Assembly (NCBI GenBank): GCA_023395755.1
Contig: JAEWYG010000115.1
Coordinates: 1 to 6,085, forward strand
Direction: 5' to 3'
Length of the DNA: 6,085 nt
DNA from: Actinomycetes bacterium
Lineage (GTDB): Bacteria; Actinomycetota; Coriobacteriia; Coriobacteriales; Eggerthellaceae
The position numbers were made by a program, and so were the translations under genes. Under the pieces are notes generated by a model, which ran no database searches, was not told the DNA's origin, and saw only the letters and a program-made list of their open reading frames with translations. Each line of letters starts with the position of its first letter. Position 1 is the stretch's first letter. This document shows positions 1 to 4,724 of the stretch, piece after piece.

Positions 1-224
1 GTGTTAGCTAGGCGATAACTTATCGTTGCTACGGTACCATCACCACCACTGGCAACCACCGCATCGAAAGCTTCGACATCGCCCAAGAGTTCGCGTACGT
101 CGGTGCTGCCGTCGGTGAAGCGAAGGCATACTTCGTCGCCGTCTTGTGCGAATGAACGAATGAAGTCATAGATGCCCCCGTCGCCGAGGCCTGATGCAAG
201 GTTGTTGATGACGAGCAGTTTCAC
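1..224 (-). CDS. Diacylglycerol kinase-family lipid kinase, N-terminal part (runs off the left edge)
   Basis: Reading the minus strand from a GTG at 224-222 gives 74 uninterrupted codons to the window edge, beginning MKLLVINNLASGLGDG. Seen: a hydrophobic first strand (LLVIN), a small-residue turn with Asn7, Asn8 and a Ser-Gly-Leu-Gly stretch, then VVASGGDGT with the Gly-Gly-Asp-Gly-Thr signature at residues 60-64. Known: this order, with GGDGT about 60 residues in, is the start of the DAGK catalytic domain (PF00781), which binds ATP and phosphorylates diacylglycerol, sphingoid bases or undecaprenol-type lipids at the membrane. Inference: the substrate cannot be told because the C-terminal part is missing. 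NAD kinase also has a GGDGT motif, but the preceding residues fit lipid kinases better. A purine-rich AAGGG lies five bases before the GTG, which supports this start. It is transcribed divergently from rnd. The reading frame is clear; the family call is strong, the exact enzyme is not. Confidence 0.82.
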   Translation of the reverse strand, partial: MKLLVINNLASGLGDGGIYDFIRSFAQDGDEVCLRFTDGSTDVRELLGDVEAFDAVVASGGDGTVATISYRLAN

Positions 225-243
225 CGTTTCCCTTTCCGTTGTT

Positions 244-252
244 TGCTATGAT
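244..252 (+). promoter_or_regulatory. Extended -10 promoter for rnd
   Basis: TGC followed directly by TATGAT (hexamer at 247-252) matches the extended -10 pattern TGnTATAAT with one hexamer mismatch. No good -35 hexamer sits 16-18 bases upstream, which extended -10 promoters can tolerate. Transcription would begin near 259 and give a leader of about 40 bases before the rnd start. It lies in the short divergent region between the lipid kinase and rnd. A minus-strand promoter for the kinase is not clear; TACTAT (complement of 256-261) is only a weak candidate. Confidence 0.5.
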
Positions 253-298
253 GGCATAGTACAGCATGAAACGGAAAACAGAATAGGGAATCCTGTAC

Positions 299-1456
299 AT
301 GTATATAGCAAATCAAGAAAACCTCGTGGCATTCGTCGAGCGAGCAGCCACTTCCAGTGTGCTTGCTATCGATACTGAGTTTCTGCGTGAAAAGACGTAC
401 TATGCAAAACTCTGCTTATTGCAGATGGCGACCGATGACGAAACGGTGATTGTCGACCCATTCAGTGTTGACGATTTGACGGTATTGGTTCCGCTGCTAA
501 AAGACGAGCGTATAGTGAAGCTTTTTCATGCTGGCGGACAAGACTTGGAGATTATCCTACGCGAGGTTGGTGTGTTACCTCACCCGGTGTTTGATACTCA
601 GGTAGCCGCAGCGCTGTTGGGTCATACTCAGCAGATTGGTTATGCATCACTGGTTCATGCAGAGTGTAACGTATCGTTAAAGAAAACCGATTCGTTTACC
701 GACTGGTCGCGCCGTCCTCTGTCTGAATCTCAGCTTGATTATGCGGCTGATGATGTGGTCTATTTGCCGCGTTTGTACACTTCGATGAAGGCTACCTTGG
801 AAAAGAAAGGGCGTTTGGAGTGGCTGAATCGAGATTTTGAGGATTTGGTTGATCCGCGACGTTATGACACAAAAGAGCGTACGCGTTACAAGCGTTTGAA
901 GCGTGTGTCGCAATTGTCCCGTCGTCAGCTTTCTGCGGCACGCGAAGTGGCATCTTGGCGTGAACTGGAAGCGCAACGACGGAATGTGCCACGTAAGTGG
1001 GTGATTACAGACGAGCAGGTCGTGGAAGCATGTAAGCGCGAAGCACGCTCAATTGATGAGCTGTTTATGGTACGTGGGATGTCTGAGCGTTTGTCTACTC
1101 GTGATGCGCGATCGGTGGTTTCATTGATAGCGTCTGCGATTGATGCGCCGCCCGACACGTGGCCAGAACCCGATCGCTGTACGAAAAGTGAACCTAATGT
1201 CGATGCTGAGCTCGATTTGATGTGCGCCCTTGTGCGTCTGCGTGCTAAGGAAAATGACATTGCATTTCCGACACTTGCCAGTCATGACGATCTAGCGCGG
1301 GTGGCTCGAGGTTATCGGGAAGGTATCGACCTTCTGCGTGGATGGCGCAGGGCAATAGTGGGCGAAGAACTACTTGAACTGCTTGATGGTTGTCTCGCAC
1401 TCAGTTTGTCGGGCGGTAGTCTGGTGGTTCATCGACGCAGCGAGGATACCGTCTGA
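299..1456 (+). CDS. rnd: Ribonuclease D
   Basis: A 385-residue DEDD-family 3'-to-5' exoribonuclease that trims the 3' ends of tRNA precursors and other structured RNAs in the cytoplasm. Seen: Exo I at 21-35 (AIDTEFLREKTYY, Asp25 and Glu27), Exo II near 75-87 (LFHAGGQDLEII, Asp82), and Exo III at 146-158 (LDYAADDVVYLP, Tyr148 and Asp152, the Y-x3-D form). These five residues keep a constant offset of three from the E. coli catalytic set, so the active site is intact. An HRDC domain follows at about 207-285 (LSRRQLSAAREVASWRE), and a second helical HRDC-like stretch lies near 305-375, as in known RNase D structures. The length is close to the family norm. The ATG at 299 has AGGG ten bases upstream, and the MYI start matches family N-termini. 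No obvious terminator follows. It may be monocistronic, since a new promoter precedes the next gene. Confidence 0.95.
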   Translation: MYIANQENLVAFVERAATSSVLAIDTEFLREKTYYAKLCLLQMATDDETVIVDPFSVDDLTVLVPLLKDERIVKLFHAGGQDLEIILREVGVLPHPVFDTQVAAALLGHTQQIGYASLVHAECNVSLKKTDSFTDWSRRPLSESQLDYAADDVVYLPRLYTSMKATLEKKGRLEWLNRDFEDLVDPRRYDTKERTRYKRLKRVSQLSRRQLSAAREVASWRELEAQRRNVPRKWVITDEQVVEACKREARSIDELFMVRGMSERLSTRDARSVVSLIASAIDAPPDTWPEPDRCTKSEPNVDAELDLMCALVRLRAKENDIAFPTLASHDDLARVARGYREGIDLLRGWRRAIVGEELLELLDGCLALSLSGGSLVVHRRSEDTV

Positions 1457-1563
1457 GATTACTGTAGTGCGATAGAGGCATTGTTTGAGGTTGCACGCAC
1501 GCGGCAGTTTGGTCACAAAACGGTAACAGGGATTTGGTGATTTAGCAGTTGTTTATCGCGTAA

Positions 1564-1592
1564 TTTTTGCCTGTAGCGACTGTCGGTATAAT
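1564..1592 (+). promoter_or_regulatory. Promoter for the metallopeptidase-xseAB cluster
   Basis: A perfect TATAAT lies at 1587-1592. At 17-base spacing the -35 position (1564-1569) reads TTTTTG, a poor match to TTGACA. A better match, TTGCCT at 1567-1572, is only 14 bases from the -10 box, which is too close. Transcription would start near 1599 and give a leader of about 60 bases containing the doubled palindrome. The weak -35 suggests that an activator or a different sigma preference may matter; that is inference. Confidence 0.55.
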
Positions 1593-1609
1593 GCAGGTGT
1601 ACAAGATAA

Positions 1610-1627
1610 GCGGCCGCAGGCGGCCGC
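1610..1627 (+). repeat. Doubled 8-bp palindrome forming a leader hairpin
   Basis: GCGGCCGC occurs at 1610-1617 and again at 1620-1627, separated by AG. Because each copy is its own reverse complement, the pair can fold into a 7-bp all-GC stem (1610-1616 with 1621-1627) around a four-base CAGG loop. It sits inside the predicted 5' leader, about 32 bases before the metallopeptidase start. A GGAGG follows at 1628-1632, then the likely functional AAGGAG. No T-tract follows, so it is not an intrinsic terminator. It may stabilise the messenger RNA or tune translation. Confidence 0.6.
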
Positions 1628-1642
1628 GGAGGAAAACCGTTT

Positions 1643-1648
1643 AAGGAG
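1643..1648 (+). promoter_or_regulatory. Ribosome binding site of the metallopeptidase
   Basis: AAGGAG lies 11 bases before the ATG at 1660, at the long end of normal spacing. A second purine run, GGAGG at 1628-1632, is too far from the start to serve it directly. The nearby hairpin ends 15 bases before this site. Confidence 0.6.
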
Positions 1649-1659
1649 CGGATACCCCC

Positions 1660-2331
1660 ATGTTTGGATTAAGTAATGGCTATCTTTTATTAATAGTGGC
1701 TACACTTGCTATTGGTGGCTTGGCTACATGGTATGTTAACTCGCAGCTGAAGAAGTATACGAAAGTGCCTATCTCAAATGGCCTTACCGGTGCTGAGGTG
1801 GCGCGACGGATGCTCATGTATTACGGCGTAACCGATGTAGCCGTGCATCGCGGAGGACCAGGACAAGATTTCTTCGATCCTCGTACCAATTCGGTCACTC
1901 TTTCTCCTGATGCGTTCGAGGGCCGGTCTATCACGGCTACTGCTACGGCGTGCCATGAGGTGGGGCATGCCTGTCAGTACGCTCAAAATTATGCACCCAT
2001 GAAGATTCGTGGCGCTTTGGTTCCGGTGGTAAATCTCGCATCGAATGCCTGGATATTTCTGTTGATGCTGGGTATCTTGATGCAGATCACGGGGTTGACC
2101 ACGCTGGCTATCATTATGTATGCGGCAGTGGTTATCTTTCAGCTCGTAACACTGCCTGTGGAATTCAATGCATCCAAGCGTGCAATGGTGTATATGGATA
2201 CTATTGCTCTGCCGCAATCCGAGCAGAGTGGAGCTTTTAGTGTGCTGCGTGCCTGTGCACTCACGTATGTGGCTGCAGCATTAACGTCCATTTTGCAACT
2301 GTTGTGGTTGCTGGGTCAGCGTAGGGAGTAA
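1660..2331 (+). CDS. Membrane-bound neutral zinc metallopeptidase (YugP / Zn_peptidase_2 family)
   Basis: A 223-residue membrane protein. Seen: an N-terminal transmembrane segment at about 8-27, a soluble stretch with NGLTGAEVARRML (40-52) and VTLSPDAFEGRS (79-90), then the zinc motif HEVGH at 99-103 (His99, Glu100 and His103) within ATACHEVGHACQYA. Hydrophobic segments at about 118-140, 143-166 and 195-218 look membrane-embedded. LPVEFNASKRA (165-175) probably supplies the third zinc ligand, Glu168, as in gluzincin-type peptidases. This arrangement is that of PF04298, represented by Bacillus YugP, whose substrates are unknown to me. The length matches the family. Inference: it cleaves membrane or membrane-proximal proteins. 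It is the first gene of a tight cluster, with its own promoter and leader hairpin. Its stop is only six bases before the xseA start, and its last codons contain the xseA ribosome binding site, so the two are probably translationally linked. Confidence 0.88.
   Translation: MFGLSNGYLLLIVATLAIGGLATWYVNSQLKKYTKVPISNGLTGAEVARRMLMYYGVTDVAVHRGGPGQDFFDPRTNSVTLSPDAFEGRSITATATACHEVGHACQYAQNYAPMKIRGALVPVVNLASNAWIFLLMLGILMQITGLTTLAIIMYAAVVIFQLVTLPVEFNASKRAMVYMDTIALPQSEQSGAFSVLRACALTYVAAALTSILQLLWLLGQRRE
2323..2328 (+). promoter_or_regulatory. Ribosome binding site that fixes the xseA start at GTG 2338
   Basis: AGGGAG overlaps the end of the metallopeptidase gene. It is nine bases from GTG at 2338, which is good spacing. 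It is only three bases from the in-frame TTG at 2332, which is too close for initiation. The GTG is therefore preferred, and the protein would begin MVNRENEG. Confidence 0.65.
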
Positions 2332-2337
2332 TTGGCT

Positions 2338-3816
2338 GTGGTAAACCGAGAAAATGAAGGGCGCCTCGCTTCGCGAGGCGCTGCGGGCGCGTCGGATTCC
2401 GGCGCGCTTAGCGTTTCGGGTGCTATGCTGCTTGCCAAAGGTGCATTGGAGGGAGTGACAGTGCGCCTCATTGGTGAAGTGTCCGAAGTATCGTGCAAGC
2501 CTGGTTACAAAGCTGCTTACTTTACGGTAAAGGATAAAAAAGCTTCCCTTCCGTGTATGATGTGGAACAATCGCTATGAAGCGACTGGTGTGCGTCTTGC
2601 TGTGGGACAGTTGGTGGAGTTGACGGGGCGCTTCACGTTGTATGCGGCTAAAGGTCGCATGAACTTTGACGTGCTTTCACTCGCATTGGCTGGTGAGGGT
2701 ATGTTGCGTCAGCAAGTGGCGGACTTGGCCCGTAAACTTGATGCAGAAGGCCTTATGCAGGCAAGTCGCAAGCGTGCTTTACCGACGCTTCCTGCGTGTG
2801 TGGGTTTGGTTACATCGCCACGGGGTGCTGCTGTCCATGACGTGCTGCGTACGTTGCGCCGTCGCTTTCCGCTTGCTCGTGTCGTGGTGGCAGGGGTGCC
2901 TGTTGAAGGTCGCGAGGCTCCTGCACGCATAGTTGAGGGGATGCGTACTGTGTGCGCAGCTGGTGCTGAGGTGGTTCTCGTAGTACGTGGTGGTGGGTCG
3001 TTCGAAGATTTAATGCCCTTTAACGATGAGCGACTCGCTCGCGCCATTGCGGTTTGTCCGGTGCCGGTGGTTACGGGGATTGGGCATGAACCCGATACTT
3101 CCATTGCTGATATGGTATCCGATCTGCGTGCCAGCACGCCGACGGCAGCAGCCGAGGCTGTGGCTCCCGCTCGCGAGCAGCTTGAAGGATTGCTTGCTGC
3201 TCGAGGGGCTTCGCTTGTTGCTTCTACCATACGCCGTCTTGAACGTGAATCGGCTGGGGTTGCACGCTTGGCGGATCGTCCGGTGTTTCGTGATGCAGTT
3301 TATTTGTTTGCATCGGAGGCTCAAGCGCTTGATGTAGCCGCCGACCGGTTGGCGAGGGCTCTTCCTTCCAACTTAGATCGCGATCGAGCACGGCTCCGGG
3401 TAACTAGTGATCGCTTACGGCAGATTATGCCGCGTGCGGTTGAGCATGAGCATGGTAATCTTGCGGCGGAGCGCGGCCGCTTTGTTCGCGCCTTGCGTCT
3501 TGCTTCGGTTCGTGAGAGTACAGGAGTTGCATCTCTTCGTGACCGCCTTGTTGTGCGGGGTGGTGCAATTGTCGGTTGTTTTGAGACAGAGCTTCAGGTT
3601 GCGGCTGCGCGGTTGCACGATCTTTCTCCGCTTACCGTGCTCGCGCGTGGTTATGCGGTGGTACGCAGCGAAGAGGGCTTGATTGTGAAGCATGTTGACC
3701 AGGTCGAAGAGGGATCGTTTGTTAGTGTTGCCCTGTCGGATGGCGAGTTGGCTTGTCGTGTCGAGGGTACCTGTCGCATAGAGACAGCGGTGGAATCGTG
3801 GAAGGAAAACGCATGA
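2338..3816 (+). CDS. xseA: Exodeoxyribonuclease VII large subunit
   Basis: The catalytic subunit (492 residues from GTG 2338) of exonuclease VII, which with several XseB copies degrades single-stranded DNA from both ends into short oligonucleotides. Seen: a poorly conserved N-terminal extension of about 22 residues; an OB-fold at about 24-118 (VRLIGEVSEV, YFTVKDKKASLPCMMW); and the catalytic core with GLVTSPRGAAVHDVL (156-170), VVRGGGSFEDLMPFNDERLARAI (215-237) and TGIGHEPDTSIADMVSDLRASTPTAAAE (246-273). A long, Arg- and Ala-rich helical region at about 275-425 should form the coiled coil that binds XseB. The C-terminal segment opens with LSPLTVLARGYAVV (from 429), the usual closing element. 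It is somewhat longer than the roughly 450-residue norm, mainly through the N-terminal extension and C-terminal tail. All core motifs are intact. It overlaps xseB by four bases (ATGA). Two GC hairpins lie in its first 25 codons. Confidence 0.95.
   Translation: MVNRENEGRLASRGAAGASDSGALSVSGAMLLAKGALEGVTVRLIGEVSEVSCKPGYKAAYFTVKDKKASLPCMMWNNRYEATGVRLAVGQLVELTGRFTLYAAKGRMNFDVLSLALAGEGMLRQQVADLARKLDAEGLMQASRKRALPTLPACVGLVTSPRGAAVHDVLRTLRRRFPLARVVVAGVPVEGREAPARIVEGMRTVCAAGAEVVLVVRGGGSFEDLMPFNDERLARAIAVCPVPVVTGIGHEPDTSIADMVSDLRASTPTAAAEAVAPAREQLEGLLAARGASLVASTIRRLERESAGVARLADRPVFRDAVYLFASEAQALDVAADRLARALPSNLDRDRARLRVTSDRLRQIMPRAVEHEHGNLAAERGRFVRALRLASVRESTGVASLRDRLVVRGGAIVGCFETELQVAAARLHDLSPLTVLARGYAVVRSEEGLIVKHVDQVEEGSFVSVALSDGELACRVEGTCRIETAVESWKENA
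2361..2381 (+). repeat. Perfect 9-bp hairpin in the first codons of xseA
   Basis: GCGCCTCGC at 2361-2369 is matched by its exact reverse complement GCGAGGCGC at 2373-2381, around a TTC triloop. It begins 24 bases after the first base of the GTG start codon and encodes part of the non-conserved N-terminal extension (residues about 9-15). Close to a start codon, such a structure can slow initiation or early elongation. Confidence 0.75.
2387..2407 (+). repeat. Second GC-rich hairpin in the first codons of xseA
   Basis: 2387-2395 pairs with 2399-2407 around an ATT triloop: five GC pairs, then one U-G wobble (2392 with 2402), then three more GC pairs. The wobble pairs only in the plus-strand transcript, so the structure is best suited to the xseA messenger RNA. 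It follows the previous hairpin after a five-base gap and has the same size and loop length. Confidence 0.65.
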
Positions 3817-4064
3817 CTGAAATTACAAAACCGATTGATGAACTTACTTTTCGTGAAGCTATGGCTGAATTGGATGGTATTGTTGGTGTGCTTGAAAGTA
3901 ATACGCTTGAGCTTGAAGACAGCCTAAAAAGTTATGAACGTGGTGTCGCTTTACTTGGCGCACTGCAAGGTCGTTTAACTGAAGCCCAGCAAAAAGTTGA
4001 TGTGCTTATGGGTGAACTTGTTGGTGAGGCCGACGACGCGCAGCGCGACACCAGTCTGTCATAA
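3813..4064 (+). CDS. xseB: Exodeoxyribonuclease VII small subunit
   Basis: An 83-residue protein that binds the coiled-coil region of XseA and is required for exonuclease VII activity on single-stranded DNA. Seen: LTFREAMAELDGIVGVLESNTLELEDSLKSYERGVALL at about 11-48, the conserved F-E-x-A-x-x-x-L-x-x-I-V-x-x-L-E pattern followed by the L-E-x-S-L-x-x-Y-E-x-G motif, then a second helix with QGRLTEAQQKVDVL (52-65). The tail is acidic and poorly conserved. The length is typical (70-85). An upstream in-frame ATG at 3753 would add about 20 residues, but those codons lie inside xseA. ATG 3813 overlaps the xseA stop as ATGA and has GGAAGG seven bases upstream, so it is the better start and implies translational coupling with xseA. 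Confidence 0.95.
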   Translation: MTEITKPIDELTFREAMAELDGIVGVLESNTLELEDSLKSYERGVALLGALQGRLTEAQQKVDVLMGELVGEADDAQRDTSLS

Positions 4065-4130
4065 GATGCGATAGTGCAGACTTGGTAGTGATGAGGCTTT
4101 GCGGTTAACGGTGATGAGAGGAAGGTTTGC

Positions 4131-4481
4131 ATGCGTAACGACGACTGCTTGTTCTGTAAAATTGTGACGGGAGACATTCCGTCAACTAAGGTGTATGAGG
4201 ACGATCGTGTACTTGCGTTTGAAGATCTAAACCCTCAGATGCCTGTGCATACGCTTATTGTTCCGAAGAATCATTACGATAATATAGGAGACGGTATTCC
4301 TGATGACGAGATGGGGTACCTATTTAACACGGTGCGCAAGGTGGCCGAGCTTAAGGGTATTGCAGAGAGCGGCTATCGCGTTATTGTGAATACGAATGAC
4401 GATGCGCAGCAGTCTGTACATCACGTTCACGTGCATGTACTCGGTGGCGCTCCTATGAACTCAGGTAGTCCAGCGATGTAA
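4131..4481 (+). CDS. HIT-family (histidine triad) nucleotide-binding protein
   Basis: A 116-residue protein of the Hint branch of the histidine triad family, small cytosolic enzymes that hydrolyse purine nucleoside phosphoramidates and related nucleotidyl bonds. Seen: CLFCKIVTGDIP (6-17) with the Cys6-x2-Cys9 pair often used for structural zinc, VYEDDRVLAFEDLNPQMPVHTLIVPKNHY (21-49), and the triad HVHVHVLGG (98-106) with His98, His100 and His102. His102 aligns with the usual final triad histidine, the expected catalytic nucleophile in this motif position. The segment before the triad reads DDAQQSV, where relatives usually have Gly-Gly-Gln or similar before Ser/Thr-Val. This is a mild variation, and the active-site histidines are present. 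ATG 4131 has AGAGGAAGG ending about six bases upstream. The gene lies 66 bases after xseB with no clear promoter between, so co-transcription is likely. A hairpin with terminator geometry follows. Confidence 0.93.
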   Translation: MRNDDCLFCKIVTGDIPSTKVYEDDRVLAFEDLNPQMPVHTLIVPKNHYDNIGDGIPDDEMGYLFNTVRKVAELKGIAESGYRVIVNTNDDAQQSVHHVHVHVLGGAPMNSGSPAM

Positions 4482-4526
4482 GAAGTATTCGATCTTCGTG
4501 CAGCGGAGCGACATAATGCGATAAAT

Positions 4527-4557
4527 GAAGCCGATCGTTTGTAAACTGATCGGCTTC
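4527..4557 (+). terminator. Hairpin terminator after the HIT gene
   Basis: GAAGCCGATC at 4527-4536 pairs perfectly with GATCGGCTTC at 4548-4557. The 11-base loop can extend the stem by GTT with AAC (4537-4539 and 4544-4546), leaving one bulged base. It starts 46 bases after the HIT stop. The downstream sequence is pyrimidine-rich (TTCGCTATTATTC) rather than a clean T-run, so termination may be partial. It probably closes the metallopeptidase-xseAB-HIT transcript. Confidence 0.7.
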
Positions 4558-4620
4558 TTCGCTATTATTCGAGTTTTACGTCACGAGAGGCCTTTGCCCA
4601 TAGAAGGGTTTTCGGTGAGC

Positions 4621-4646
4621 GGCGTGCCGTTTGCCGAAACGACGCC
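4621..4646 (+). repeat. Bulged hairpin in the ackA upstream region
   Basis: GGCGT (4621-4625) pairs with ACGCC (4642-4646), and CGTTT (4628-4632) pairs with AAACG (4637-4641), around a GCCG loop, with a two-base bulge (GC at 4626-4627) on the 5' side. That gives ten base pairs. It ends 79 bases before the ackA start. It could be a leader element, an operator-like inverted repeat or part of a terminator remnant; no T-run follows. Confidence 0.5.
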
Positions 4647-4655
4647 TCGCACAGA

Positions 4656-4683
4656 TTCGGAGACCTTGCTGCATGCCTAAACT
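4656..4683 (+). promoter_or_regulatory. Weak candidate promoter for ackA
   Basis: TAAACT (4678-4683) matches the -10 consensus at four of six bases. TTCGGA (4656-4661) matches the -35 at three of six, with 16-base spacing. A start near 4690 would give a leader of about 35 bases that excludes the bulged hairpin. TTTATT at 4683-4688 is an alternative -10. A promoter is expected after the preceding terminator, but this one is uncertain. Confidence 0.3.
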
Positions 4684-4709
4684 TTATTAGTTGGCTTTTT
4701 GCACCCCCT

Positions 4710-4718
4710 TAAGGAGGT
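4710..4718 (+). promoter_or_regulatory. Strong ribosome binding site that fixes the ackA TTG start
   Basis: TAAGGAGGT is a full match to the usual anti-Shine-Dalgarno end of 16S rRNA. The core AAGGAGG (4711-4717) is seven bases from TTG 4725. This and the family-typical N-terminus establish TTG as the start. The preceding CCCCC (4704-4708) can pair imperfectly with GGAGG across a TTAA loop, a weak opportunity for sequestration. Confidence 0.85.
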
Positions 4719-4724
4719 AGGTCG

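Larger units (their letters stand above)
1457..1659. other. Intergenic region between rnd and the metallopeptidase
   Basis: 203 bases without a convincing gene. The first part (1457-1560) shows no hairpin with a T-tract, so rnd has no visible intrinsic terminator here. The second part holds a consensus -10 box, a GC-rich hairpin and the ribosome binding site of the metallopeptidase, each listed separately. A short frame at 1591-1644 is discussed and rejected elsewhere. Confidence 0.7.
4482..4724. other. Intergenic region between the HIT gene and ackA
   Basis: 243 bases with no convincing reading frame on either strand. It holds a terminator-like hairpin (4527-4557), a bulged hairpin (4621-4646), a weak promoter candidate and the strong ackA ribosome binding site, each listed separately. 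Many bacteria have pta directly before ackA; it is not here. Confidence 0.7.

Noticed and set aside
1..224. NAD kinase instead of lipid kinase
   Set aside because: Both families carry GGDGT, but the early Asn-Asn with Ser-Gly-Leu-Gly turn and the VVASGGDGTVA context fit the DAGK catalytic domain better.
1610..1627. Doubled NotI-type site as a cloning or vector artefact
   Set aside because: The flanks read as natural sequence, with a -10 box before and a ribosome binding site and gene after. No other polylinker sites cluster here.
1610..1627. Intrinsic terminator for rnd
   Set aside because: The hairpin is followed by GGAGGAAAACC rather than a T-run, and it lies downstream of a consensus -10 box.
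1591..1644. Short frame MQVYKISGRRRPRRKTV as an upstream leader peptide
   Set aside because: Its ATG overlaps the -10 box, so it would not be in the transcript made from that promoter. It has no ribosome binding site, and its arginine-rich content follows from the doubled GC palindrome.
2709..3230. Antisense open frame opposite xseA
   Set aside because: Its Ser-, Thr- and Arg-rich translation is typical of a complement of conserved GC-biased codons. The plus strand carries the intact exonuclease VII core.
3753..3812. Upstream in-frame start for xseB
   Set aside because: The extra residues lie within xseA codons and are not family-like. ATG 3813 has a good ribosome binding site and the typical ATGA overlap.
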